Of a stretch of 64,000 bases of DNA, positions 51,840 through 60,573 are shown piece after piece (position 1 is the stretch's first letter; each line of letters opens with the position of its first letter). This DNA is from CAZJHX01 sp964545715 (lineage in GTDB: Bacteria; Myxococcota_A; UBA9042; GCA-2863065), in contig CAZJHX010000038.1 in the NCBI GenBank assembly GCA_964545715.1, positions 6,797-70,796 on the forward strand. Reading direction: 5' to 3'. The notes beneath the pieces are model-generated. The model had not been told where the DNA came from. It saw only the letters and a list, made by a program, of their open reading frames with translations, and searched no databases. The position numbers were made by a program, and so were the translations under genes.

Positions 51840-54530
51840 TTATTCACACAGGGGACCGCCGACCGGCTCGCCGGCAACGCACGCGCCAAGCTGGCAGCTG
51901 TCGAGGTTCGCGCACTCATCGATGGGCGCGAGTTTGCCATGGAAATCGGTGTTGAGGGTCTCGCCATTGACATCTTCGGTGAACGTGACGCCGTTGTGCA
52001 CGAGGACATAGTCCGCCCAGTTGGAGTAGCCCAGCGCTTCGGTAAAGCTGCTCGCGCCCGGCCCCTTCTGGAACGGAAAGACACCGGCGGCCGGCTTCTC
52101 GGTAAACGACAGCGACCACGCTCCGTCCGAGGTGCCCATGGTGCACGCGCCCGACACCATGTCGAAATACGTCCACTGATCCTGGAAGGCTGTCTGGAAC
52201 TGCTCCTGAATAAACGGTCCGCCGCTGCCCGGCCCGTCCCGCACCGTGAAGTTGCAGTCCACGCTCCAGCTCTTGGCGCCGTCTTCCTGCGACAGCCCCT
52301 CGACGTGGGCCACCGGCCCGTGCAGCCGCGCCGCGCCGGACTCGTCCACCTCAAAGATCGTCTGCGCCGTCGGATTGAAGAAAACCACGCTCTCGGGCGG
52401 AATCGGTCCGAAGCCAATAAACGCAAACGCCGGGAAGCCGGGATGCGGCGCCAGCACCTGGAACTTCTCGACCAGCGTGCACACGCCGCTGCACGCGTCG
52501 CCGTCATCACAGCCCGTACCGTCCGCCAGCGCGTCGTTGTGACAGCCGGTCGCCGCGTTGCAGCCGTCCGATGTGCACTGCTCGCCATCGGTGCAGTCGA
52601 CGAGCGACAGGACCTGGCACGCGCCGCCCACGCAGCCGTTGTTGGTGCACAGGTTGCCGTCGTCGCAGGGCGTGTCGGTCAGCTTGGTCTGCACGCACCC
52701 GACCCCCGCATCGCAGGTCGCGCTGGTGCACGCGTTGCCGTCGTCGCAGTCGAGCACGCCCCCGCTCTGGCACACGCCGTCCACACAGGAGTCCGCCGTC
52801 GTGCAGGCGTCGTCATCGTCGCACCCGCCTGCGAGCGGCGCATGCTGACAGCCGACCGCCGCGTCGCAGCTGTCGGACGTGCACGCGTTGTTGTCATCGC
52901 AGCTTGCCGGCAGCGGCCCCGCGCACACGCCACCCGAGCACGTGTCGCCCGTGGTGCAGGCATCACCGTCGTCGCACGGCTTGAACACTTGGACGTGCTT
53001 GCACCCGCCCTCGGCCGTGCAGACGTCATCGGTGCACTGGTCGTTGTCGTTGCACAGCAGCGGCGCGCCCGGCAGGCAGCCCCCGACAGCGCAGGTATCG
53101 CCGATGGTGCAGGAGTCCCCGTCGTCACACGGCACGTCCAGCGGCGCGAACAGACAGCCGGCGCCCGGGTCACAGCTGTCGGCCGTGCACGGGTTGTCGT
53201 CCGAGCAAGACAGCGCCACGCCCGCCACGCATTTGCCGACCTGGCAGCTCTCCACGCCGTTGCAGGCGTCGCCGTCGTCGCACACGATCGCCACCGCGGC
53301 CGGACAGACGCCGCCCACGCAGCCCGGATCGGTAGTGCAGGCGTTGCCGTCGTCACACACGATCGCCACGCTGCCCGCGCAGCTGCCGGCTTCACAGGGT
53401 GCGTCCGTCGTACAGGGGTCCCCATCTGAGCAATCGATCGCCGCCCCGGAGATGCACTCGCCCAGCGCGCACTCATCCAGCACCGTGCAGGCGTCGCCGT
53501 CATCACAGCCGCCGCTGAGGCCGAAGTGCAGGCAGCCCGACCCGGCAAAGCAGAAGTCCAGCGTGCAGGTGTTGTTGTCCTCGCAGTCCACCTCGGTCCC
53601 GACGCAGGCGCCCGCCACGCACGCGTCATCCGTGGTGCACGCGCTGCCGTCGTCGCACGCCTCGCCGTCCAACACCGTCTTCTGACAGCCCAGCGCCGCA
53701 TCGCAAGCGTCCACCGTGCAGCCGCTGCCGTCCTCGCAGAGGGCGTCCGAGGCCGTCCAAGCGGAGTCGTTGAGGCCGGGGTCGCAGACCAGACACGCGT
53801 TGTCGGCGCTGGTCTCGTGCGCAGGCACGCAGACGCTGTCGATGACGCAGAAGCCGTCCGCGACCGTGTTGAGACAGTCCCCGGTGACCGGGTCGCAGCT
53901 GTCGGCTGTGCACGCGATACCGTCGTTGCACTCGGAGGCGGCGGACAGCTCGCACACACCCTCCACGCAGACGCCGTCGCCGCAAAACGCCCCGGTCTCG
54001 CACGGGTCGCCGCTGAACGGGATGTGCGAGACCACGCCCGCCTCGTCACAGATGTCCTTGGTGCACTCATTGCCGTCGTCCATCTCGATCGCGACGCCCG
54101 TGCAGTAGCCGGCCAGCCCATCCAGCTGCCAGCAATAGTCGTCCGTGGTGCACGGCTCGTCGTCGTCGCACGCGGCGTCGACGTTGAAAGCTACAGCCAC
54201 ACATCCAGTCGCCGGCTCGCACTGATGGGTCAGGCACGGGTTGTTGTTCTGCGCCTCGCAGGTGTCGACGATGTCGTCCCAGACGCAGTCGCCGCCCACC
54301 CCGCAGTGCTCCAGCGTGCAGACATCGCCGTCCGTATCGCACTCGTCGAAGAGGTCCAGGCCCTGGCAAGGCGAGGCCGCGCTCTGACCACCGGCGCTGT
54401 TGGGCTCTGAAGGCGAGTCGCCGCTGTCGGGCGCACCGTCAGCCGTGCAACCCAGCGACACGAGAACAAAGACACCCGTCGTAGCCAGCAGGAAGCACCT
54501 GCCGAGCTCTGCATGCAACATCGAAAACAT
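51840..54530 (-). CDS. Cys-rich repeat lipoprotein
   Basis: Start chosen at ATG 54530; ATG 54521 (three codons on) is equally possible because neither has a clear ribosome site. The protein is about 896 residues. Leader with lipobox LVSLGC; linker; then CDDGDACT-type Cys units (about 50-680), the same repeat family as at 465 and 21431. The C-terminal 210 residues are beta-rich with few Cys (FPAFAFIGFGPIPPESVVFF, DQWTYFDMVSGACTM), perhaps a binding domain. Exposed surface lipoprotein, ligand unknown. Divergent from the deacetylase gene; the gap (54531-54623) contains an imperfect CCCTTTGT/ACAAGGGG hairpin. Confidence 0.88.
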   Translation of the reverse strand: MFSMLHAELGRCFLLATTGVFVLVSLGCTADGAPDSGDSPSEPNSAGGQSAASPCQGLDLFDECDTDGDVCTLEHCGVGGDCVWDDIVDTCEAQNNNPCLTHQCEPATGCVAVAFNVDAACDDDEPCTTDDYCWQLDGLAGYCTGVAIEMDDGNECTKDICDEAGVVSHIPFSGDPCETGAFCGDGVCVEGVCELSAASECNDGIACTADSCDPVTGDCLNTVADGFCVIDSVCVPAHETSADNACLVCDPGLNDSAWTASDALCEDGSGCTVDACDAALGCQKTVLDGEACDDGSACTTDDACVAGACVGTEVDCEDNNTCTLDFCFAGSGCLHFGLSGGCDDGDACTVLDECALGECISGAAIDCSDGDPCTTDAPCEAGSCAGSVAIVCDDGNACTTDPGCVGGVCPAAVAIVCDDGDACNGVESCQVGKCVAGVALSCSDDNPCTADSCDPGAGCLFAPLDVPCDDGDSCTIGDTCAVGGCLPGAPLLCNDNDQCTDDVCTAEGGCKHVQVFKPCDDGDACTTGDTCSGGVCAGPLPASCDDNNACTSDSCDAAVGCQHAPLAGGCDDDDACTTADSCVDGVCQSGGVLDCDDGNACTSATCDAGVGCVQTKLTDTPCDDGNLCTNNGCVGGACQVLSLVDCTDGEQCTSDGCNAATGCHNDALADGTGCDDGDACSGVCTLVEKFQVLAPHPGFPAFAFIGFGPIPPESVVFFNPTAQTIFEVDESGAARLHGPVAHVEGLSQEDGAKSWSVDCNFTVRDGPGSGGPFIQEQFQTAFQDQWTYFDMVSGACTMGTSDGAWSLSFTEKPAAGVFPFQKGPGASSFTEALGYSNWADYVLVHNGVTFTEDVNGETLNTDFHGKLAPIDECANLDSCQLGACVAGEPVGGPLCE

Positions 54531-54623
54531 CCGCGATAACGACCGGGGTGAAGCTAGCACAAAAGCCCTTTGTAGACAAGGGGTTATTGCGACACTGAAC
54601 GCCGTATGGTAGGAGCTTTGGCC

Positions 54624-55397
54624 GTGAGTCGCGCGGACCGATTGGGCCTGGGATATGCGGTGGTTACGGCCGGGCTGGCGGTCGCGGCCGGGCCCTCGGT
54701 CATCACGATCGGCGTGCCGACCTTGATCCTGCTCTTGTTGCTGGCCGACGGCGTAGCGCGCCCCGGATCATCGGTGCTGGTGCCCACGGTCACGCGCGGT
54801 CCGTCCGGCGGCGACCGGGTCGCGCTGACGTTTGACGACGGGCCGCACCCTGAGCACACGCCCGCCATCCTGGACGCCTTGGCGGACGCGGGCGCCGGCG
54901 CGACTTTCTTCTGCGTCGGCCGCCACCTGGACGCCCACCCCGAGGTCGCGCGACGGCTGCGGGCGGACGGACACGAGCTGGGCAATCACTCCTACGAGCA
55001 CGCCTACACGCTGAACTTTCGCGGCGTCGCCGCCATGACCGCGGAGATCAAGCGCGGGGAGGCCGCCGTCACGCGAGCCGGCGGCCAGAAGAGACCGCTG
55101 TATCGGCCGCCCGTCGGCCTCAAGAATCCACCGCTGAGCCGGGTAGCGCAGCGGCTGGAGCTGACGGTGGTGACGTGGTCGCTGCACAGCCGAGATACTC
55201 GAACGGAGGATCCGCGGCGTGTGGCCGACAGGGTTTTGAAGCGCGTGACGGCCGGGGACATCGTGTTGCTTCACGATCGGGCGGTCACCGTTGAGGCGCT
55301 GCCAAAAATTTTAGAGGGTTTAAAAGGGCGAGGCCTGCGAAGCGTTTCGGTAACCGAAATGCTTGGCAGGCCCCGTGGAGAGGGTTCCTCATCATGA
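54624..55397 (+). CDS. NodB-family polysaccharide deacetylase
   Basis: A GTG at 54624, with AGGAG upstream, is preferred; an in-frame ATG at 54606 is possible. About 257 residues: membrane anchor (about 9-45), then a NodB domain with TFDDGPHPEHTP (first acidic/metal residues), HELGNHSYEH (metal His pair), YRPPVG and GDIVLLHD. It should remove N-acetyl or O-acetyl groups from a cell-wall or exopolysaccharide in the periplasm. The 3' end of the reading frame contains the long inverted repeat at 55332, and its stop lies in the first of several hairpins. Confidence 0.93.
   Translation: MSRADRLGLGYAVVTAGLAVAAGPSVITIGVPTLILLLLLADGVARPGSSVLVPTVTRGPSGGDRVALTFDDGPHPEHTPAILDALADAGAGATFFCVGRHLDAHPEVARRLRADGHELGNHSYEHAYTLNFRGVAAMTAEIKRGEAAVTRAGGQKRPLYRPPVGLKNPPLSRVAQRLELTVVTWSLHSRDTRTEDPRRVADRVLKRVTAGDIVLLHDRAVTVEALPKILEGLKGRGLRSVSVTEMLGRPRGEGSSS
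55332..55372 (+). repeat. 20-bp near-perfect inverted repeat inside the deacetylase 3' end
   Basis: The arms GGCCTGCGAAGCGTTTCGGT and ACCGAAATGCTTGGCAGGCC pair over 20 positions with one G-G mismatch and one G-T wobble, almost without a loop. It encodes GLRSVSVTEMLGRP of the deacetylase, so coding constraint and a very stable RNA/DNA hairpin coincide. It is the first of a string of hairpins extending to about 55542. Confidence 0.85.
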
Positions 55398-55542
55398 GGA
55401 GAGGCTTCAATGAAAATGTGGAAGCCTCCTCCCGTCCCTTCGGACCGGGTGGTACCCCTGGGTGGCAGTTAGGGAGTACTAACAAGTAGCCAACCCTTGG
55501 GTGGGTTGGGTTAGCTACCGACGGGAGAAGGCTCCAACTGCC
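55387..55542 (+). ncRNA. Block of nested hairpins between deacetylase and amidohydrolase genes (putative structured RNA)
   Basis: Pairs seen directly: CCTCAT/ATGAGG (55387-55399); GAGGCTTC (55401-55408) with GAAGCCTC (55421-55428); GGGT/ACCC (55447-55457); GTTAG (55468-55472) with CTAAC (55478-55482); GTAGCCAACCC (55486-55496) with GGGTTAGCTAC (55508-55518), one mismatch; CTCCCGTC (55429-55436) with GACGGGAG (55520-55527); GGCAGTT (55464-55470) with AACTGCC (55536-55542). The last two cross, so they are either a pseudoknot or alternative folds. No coding frame is plausible here. This could be a leader, an attenuator of the downstream gene or a small RNA; no known family was recognised. Confidence 0.5.
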
Positions 55543-55613
55543 AACTCTTATGAGCAACGGCTGTGCCAAAAAGTGAGTTTGGGTGCAGTGTCACGATCAG
55601 GTGTTTTTAGACC

Positions 55614-58600
55614 GTGTTGAACAATGCGATTGAACGGTTAGTGGACAGTACAGTCATCGTCCACACGACTGTTCACTTAACTATACTGTGTATATTTCTA
55701 AATCTGAACGCCGCCGCGGACGAGAAGAAGCCCGCATGGGACGTCATGGCCCCGCCTGGGCCTACGGCGGACGTGACCATCGACGTCGATCAAGGCACGT
55801 GGATGAGCGTGGACGTACGCCCGGACGGCAAGCAGCTCGTCTTTGATCTGCTCGGCGACCTGTACACGCTGCCGATCGGCGGCGGCCAGGCGACTGCGGT
55901 CACCACGGGCGTTGCCTGGGACATGCAGCCGCGGTACTCGCCCGACGGCAAGCGTCTGGTCTTCACCAGCGACCGGGGCGGCGGCGACAACATCTGGACG
56001 GTAGCGCTGGACGGCTCCAAGCCGAAGCAGGTCACCAAGGAGAGCTTTCGCCTGATCAACAGCCCGGCGTGGTCGCCCGACGGACGGTTCATCGCCGCCC
56101 GCAAGCACTTCACGTCGCGACGCAGCCTGGGCGCCGGCGAGATCTGGCTGTACCACGCTGACGGTGGCGGCGGGCTGCAGCTGACCAAGCGCAGCAACGA
56201 CCAGAAGGACGTCGGCGAGCCGGCCTTCTCCCCGGACGGCAAGCACGTGTACTTCAGCCAGGACGCCACGCCCGGGGACCACTTCGAATACAACAAGGAC
56301 CCAAACGGCGAGATCTACGCCATCAAGCGGCTGGCGCTGGGCAGCGGGCGCATCGAGCGCTTCGTCTTCGGCGCGGGCGGCGCGGTGCGGCCAACCCCCT
56401 CCCCGGACGGCAAGCGGCTGGCGTTTGTGCGGCGTGTACGCCTCAAGACGGTGCTGTTTGTTCACGACACCGCGTCCGGGAAAGAGCGCGCCGTCTACGA
56501 TGGGCTGGACCGCGACATGCAGGAGGCGTGGGCCATTCACGGCGTCTACCCGGCGATGGCCTGGATGCCGGACGGCAAGCACATCGTACTGTGGGCGGGC
56601 GGCAAGCTGCGGCGTGTAAACGTGGCGACCGGCGCCGACACCGTCATCGAGTTCAAGGTCAAAGGCACACGGCGGGTCATGAAGGCCCTGCGATACCCCG
56701 TGGACGTGGCGCCCAAAGAGTTTGCCGTCTCCGCGTTGCGAGGCGTACGTACGTCCCCGGACGGCAAGCGCGTGGTGTACCAGGCCCTGGGTTACCTGTA
56801 CGCCCGGGACCTGCCCGACGGCACGCCGCGGCGCTTGACGAAGCAGACCGACCACTTTGAGTCGATGCCGGCGTTTTCGCGCGACGGGCGACTCGTCGCA
56901 TATGCGACGTGGAACGACGACAGCCTGGGCACGATCCGCGTCGTGCGGGCGAGCGGCGGCAAGGGACGCGTAATAACACAACAGCCCGGACACTACGGGG
57001 AGCCGGTCTTCAGCCCCGACGGCGCCCGAGTGCTGTACCGCAAGGCCGTCGGTGGGCACCTGGTCTCCCGCGACTGGTCCAAGGAGCCGGGGATCTATGC
57101 GGTGCCGGCCAAGGGCGGCGCAGCGCGGCGAATCACACGCGACGGCAGGCGGCCGCACTTTGGACCGGACCGCGACCGGGTGTACCTGACCGACGACGGG
57201 CCGGGCGGCGTGCGTCTGCTCACCAGCGTCGGGCTGCACGGCCAGGAGCTACGCGTGCACCTGCGCAGCAAGAACGCGGTGGGCTTTCAGTTGGCTCCGG
57301 ACGGGCGCTATGTGGCGTTTAGTGAGACGTCGCATGTGTACGTGATGCCGTTCATCCCGACCGGCCGCCCGGTGGACGTCGGCCCCAAGTTCGAGGGGGT
57401 GCCGACCACGAAGATGTCGACGGCGGCCGCGTTCTCGCTGCACTGGTCCGCGGACTCCAAGGCCGTCTATTGGACGCGCGGGGGCACCCTGCTCGAGCGC
57501 GGACTGACGGAAAAGAAGCCGACGGAGCACGCGATCGGGTTTATGGCGCCGACAGACCGGCCGTCAGGCGTGGTGGCGATCAAAGGCGCGCGGATCATCA
57601 CCATGAAGGGCGACCAGGTGATCGAGCGGGGCACGGTGGTCATCGACAAGGACCGGATCAGCGCGGTCGGCGCCGACGTGGCCATCCCCGGCGACGCGCA
57701 CATCATCGACGGAAAAGGGCTGACCGTGATGCCCGGGTTAATCGACGTGCACGCGCACTTCGGGTCCGCCAAAAACGGGATGACGCCGCAGCGCAACTGG
57801 TCGCTGTACGCCTGCCTGGCCTTTGGGGTCACGACTCTGCACGACCCGTCGCACGACACCCTGAGTGTGTTCAGCGCCAGCGAGCTGCAGCGGGCCGGCG
57901 GGATCACCGGCCCGCGCATCTTCTCCACCGGCACGATCTTGTACGGAGCGGCCGGCACGATCCGGGCGGAGGTGGACAGCGTGGCGGACGCGCGGGGCCA
58001 CCTGCAGCGGCAGAAGTCGGTCGGCGCCTTCTCGGTCAAGAGCTACAACCAGCCGCGCCGTGATCAGCGCCAGCAGGTGATCGCCGCGGCGCGCCAGCTG
58101 CGGATGATGGTGGTGCCCGAGGGCGGCTCGCTGCTGCAACACAATCTGACCATGCTGGTGGATGGACACACCGGCATCGAGCACTCGATCCCGGTGGCCG
58201 GCGCGTACGACGACGTGCTGCAGCTGTGGGCGGGCACCGACGTCGGCTACACGCCCACACTGGTCGTGGCCTACGGCGGGCAGATGGGCGAGCGCTACTG
58301 GTACAGCAAGACGGACGTGTGGAGTCACCCGCGGCTGACCCGCTTTGTGCCGCGCAATGTGTTGGACCCGCGCGCCCGGCGGATCACGAAGACGGACGAT
58401 GGGGACTACAACCATGTGGCGGTTGCCCGGTTTGCCAAGCGGCTGATCGACGCCGGCGGCAAGGTGCAGATAGGCGGGCACGGGCAGCGCGAGGGGCTGG
58501 GCACGCATTGGGAGATGTGGCTGCTGGCGCAGGGCGGCGCGACGGCGCTGGAGGTGATCCGCGCCGGGACCCTGCACGGCGCCAGGTATCTGGGGCTGGA

Positions 58601-58793
58601 CAAGGATCTGGGCTCGATCGAGCGTGGCAAGCTGGCCGACCTGGCGATCCTGTCTGCAAATCCTCTGGACGACATTCGCAACTCGGAGAAGGTAAAATGG
58701 GTGGTCGTCGGCGGACGGGTGTATGACGCGGCGACCATGAACGAGGCCGGGGCGACCCCCAAGAAGCGAGGACCATTCTTCTGGGAGCGTTGA
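55614..58793 (+). CDS. Exported TolB-propeller amidohydrolase
   Basis: A GTG at 55614 gives 1059 residues; later in-frame starts are possible and no ribosome site is clear. The leader (TVIVHTTVHLTILCIFLN then AAAD) is AT-rich, unlike the rest of the gene. Residues about 65-640 are WD40/TolB-like blades (WSPDGRFIAARKHFTS, FSPDGKHVYFSQD, PTPSPDGKRLAFVRR). Residues about 645-1045 form an amidohydrolase domain: VMPGLIDVHAHFG metal site, later GIEHSIPVAG and QIGGHGQREGLGTH. Such enzymes hydrolyse amides or imides, often peptides; the propeller may gate substrate. Coupled to the PP2C-like gene by a 4-base overlap. Confidence 0.92.
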   Translation: MLNNAIERLVDSTVIVHTTVHLTILCIFLNLNAAADEKKPAWDVMAPPGPTADVTIDVDQGTWMSVDVRPDGKQLVFDLLGDLYTLPIGGGQATAVTTGVAWDMQPRYSPDGKRLVFTSDRGGGDNIWTVALDGSKPKQVTKESFRLINSPAWSPDGRFIAARKHFTSRRSLGAGEIWLYHADGGGGLQLTKRSNDQKDVGEPAFSPDGKHVYFSQDATPGDHFEYNKDPNGEIYAIKRLALGSGRIERFVFGAGGAVRPTPSPDGKRLAFVRRVRLKTVLFVHDTASGKERAVYDGLDRDMQEAWAIHGVYPAMAWMPDGKHIVLWAGGKLRRVNVATGADTVIEFKVKGTRRVMKALRYPVDVAPKEFAVSALRGVRTSPDGKRVVYQALGYLYARDLPDGTPRRLTKQTDHFESMPAFSRDGRLVAYATWNDDSLGTIRVVRASGGKGRVITQQPGHYGEPVFSPDGARVLYRKAVGGHLVSRDWSKEPGIYAVPAKGGAARRITRDGRRPHFGPDRDRVYLTDDGPGGVRLLTSVGLHGQELRVHLRSKNAVGFQLAPDGRYVAFSETSHVYVMPFIPTGRPVDVGPKFEGVPTTKMSTAAAFSLHWSADSKAVYWTRGGTLLERGLTEKKPTEHAIGFMAPTDRPSGVVAIKGARIITMKGDQVIERGTVVIDKDRISAVGADVAIPGDAHIIDGKGLTVMPGLIDVHAHFGSAKNGMTPQRNWSLYACLAFGVTTLHDPSHDTLSVFSASELQRAGGITGPRIFSTGTILYGAAGTIRAEVDSVADARGHLQRQKSVGAFSVKSYNQPRRDQRQQVIAAARQLRMMVVPEGGSLLQHNLTMLVDGHTGIEHSIPVAGAYDDVLQLWAGTDVGYTPTLVVAYGGQMGERYWYSKTDVWSHPRLTRFVPRNVLDPRARRITKTDDGDYNHVAVARFAKRLIDAGGKVQIGGHGQREGLGTHWEMWLLAQGGATALEVIRAGTLHGARYLGLDKDLGSIERGKLADLAILSANPLDDIRNSEKVKWVVVGGRVYDAATMNEAGATPKKRGPFFWER

Positions 58794-59380
58794 AGACCAT
58801 CAGCCGCGTGCTGGCAGCGCGGCCGGAGCAGGGGCAGGATCGGGCGGCGATTCTGGAGCGTCCCTCGGGGCAGCTTCTGGCGGTCGCCGACGGCGCCAGC
58901 GGCCTTGCGGGCGGCGCGGCGGCTGCCGACCACGTCATCTCGACGGCCGCCAAGGTCTCTGACTGGTTCGGGCTGCTGGCGCGGGCGGACGACGTGATCA
59001 CCGAGGATCTGGAGGCCGGCGAGGCGGCCGCGGTCATCGCGTGGGTCAGCGAGCAGCGCGTGGCAGGCTGCGGTATCGGAGACTGCGCGGCGTGGCTGGT
59101 CACCGAGAGCGATGTCGAAGACCTGACGGCCAGCGGCGATATGGGTGCGCGACTGGGCAGCGGGCGCTTTGTGCTGGCGTCCTTCGATCGGCCGCACGCC
59201 GACGCCACGCTGTTGCTGATGACGGACGGGCTGTGGAAGCAGGTGCCTCGCCGAGAGATAGTGGCGATCTTGAAGCGACGTGATCTGGAGTCGGCGGCCG
59301 AGGGGCTCGTTCGCGCGGCGCGGCTGCCCTCGGGCGGGCTGCAGGACGATATCGCGTTTATTCTGTGCCGCCAGGAGTGA
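58790..59380 (+). CDS. Small PP2C-like protein
   Basis: The TTG at 58790 overlaps the amidohydrolase stop and follows GGGAG, so translation is coupled. The 196-residue protein has PP2C-type motifs (VADGASGLAGGAAAADHV, CGIGDCAAWLV, LLLMTDGLWKQV, LQDDIAFILC). The first motif, usually R-x-x-NED, reads GQDRAAI, so one metal ligand is changed. It is shorter than most PP2C enzymes. Its cytoplasmic character contrasts with the exported enzyme upstream, so co-transcription may not mean joint function. Confidence 0.85.
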   Translation: MKTISRVLAARPEQGQDRAAILERPSGQLLAVADGASGLAGGAAAADHVISTAAKVSDWFGLLARADDVITEDLEAGEAAAVIAWVSEQRVAGCGIGDCAAWLVTESDVEDLTASGDMGARLGSGRFVLASFDRPHADATLLLMTDGLWKQVPRREIVAILKRRDLESAAEGLVRAARLPSGGLQDDIAFILCRQE

Positions 59381-59399
59381 CGCAGAGAAGGAGCCGACC

Positions 59400-60545
59400 A
59401 TGGATCCCGTAACCGAGTGGGTGATCCGATACCGCGGCGTTACGCCGGCCGACATCGATGAGGGCGATCGCGAGTTCATCGTCGAACACATCACCGATCA
59501 AGCGATGCCCGGGCTGCGCATGGGCGATGGACCGACCGTCTTTTCTGGTGAGTTTGCCGTGGCGGCCAACGAGGATTACCGCAGCGTGATGGCCTTCTTG
59601 GATGACCTGTCCATCCTGGAGGGGATGTTCGAGGGGCTGACCGTGTTCATCACGGACTCTCTGAAGCTGATCGCGCGCGACTCGGACGGCGCCTGGGCGG
59701 TGAGCCTGGACGGCGCCGGCGAGGCGCCGGACCCGGGAGACGACCTGGAGCTGGACGAGGGCCCGGTGTCGCTGGCGGACGCCGTGATGGGTATCGAGCC
59801 CGAGTTCCTGCCTTTTGAGGATCATTGGGGGGACATCCCGCTGCACGATCCCGAGCCCGTCGCCGCGGAGGCCCGGGTCACGAGCGGGCGCTGGTCTGTG
59901 GACGATGTGGCGGTCGTGCGCCGGCGGGCTGTGCAGGAGGACGGAGAGGTCGTCCGCGTGTCCTGCCGATTGACGATGCACAGCGCAGAGGTCGCGCACA
60001 TCGTGGACGCGGACGTGGCGCTGCTCGACAGCGAGGGCAAGGTCGTGGCCGCCGAGGTGATCAATGTCGGGCACGACGTGCACAGCGTGGGCGAGCTGTG
60101 GCTTGAGGTGCCGGTGGACGGTGAGCTCGCGCGGCGCGTGACGGCCATCGCGGTCGGGTTGGACGCGTATTACCGCACGACGGCGACCCTGGCGCGGTGG
60201 CGTGCGGGCGGCGGTGTGACGCTTGTGCAGACGCCGGGGCTGACCGCGACCTGCGACGTCTATCGCACGGGGTTCGGCGTGGACTCGCTGGACGCCTGCG
60301 GCTGGGTGGAGAACAACGGGCGCGCGTATCTGGCGGATGTCAGCCTCAGCTTCAGCGTTCGCGACGGCGCGGGGGACTTCTTGAGCGACGACCTGGACGA
60401 GCTCGTGATGCTGGGTCCGGGCGACCGCCGCGCCTACCGGCTGTGCGCGCCGCTGGAGCATGAGCCGAAGACAGGCCTGCTTCGAGCGCAGGTGACCGAG
60501 CGTGTGCGCGACCCGCTCATGCACGTGCGGCTGAGTGGGAAGTAG
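59400..60545 (+). CDS. Hypothetical protein with C-terminal beta domain
   Basis: The ATG at 59400, after AGAAGGAG, gives 381 residues. No leader. An acidic N-terminal part (about 1-140) precedes a beta-rich region (about 160-381) in which two similar modules appear (VSCRLTMHSAEVAHIVDADV; CGWVENNGRAYLADVSLSF), recalling FxLYD or Ig-like folds. No known family assigned. Located 19 bases after the PP2C-like gene and probably in the same operon. Confidence 0.8.
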   Translation: MDPVTEWVIRYRGVTPADIDEGDREFIVEHITDQAMPGLRMGDGPTVFSGEFAVAANEDYRSVMAFLDDLSILEGMFEGLTVFITDSLKLIARDSDGAWAVSLDGAGEAPDPGDDLELDEGPVSLADAVMGIEPEFLPFEDHWGDIPLHDPEPVAAEARVTSGRWSVDDVAVVRRRAVQEDGEVVRVSCRLTMHSAEVAHIVDADVALLDSEGKVVAAEVINVGHDVHSVGELWLEVPVDGELARRVTAIAVGLDAYYRTTATLARWRAGGGVTLVQTPGLTATCDVYRTGFGVDSLDACGWVENNGRAYLADVSLSFSVRDGAGDFLSDDLDELVMLGPGDRRAYRLCAPLEHEPKTGLLRAQVTERVRDPLMHVRLSGK

Positions 60546-60573
60546 GTCGCCCAGCACGCCGGTTGATCTGACT

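Noticed and set aside
55387..55542. Interpretation of the hairpin block as a simple rho-independent terminator
   Set aside because: No T-tract follows any stem and the number and crossing of stems exceed what a terminator needs.
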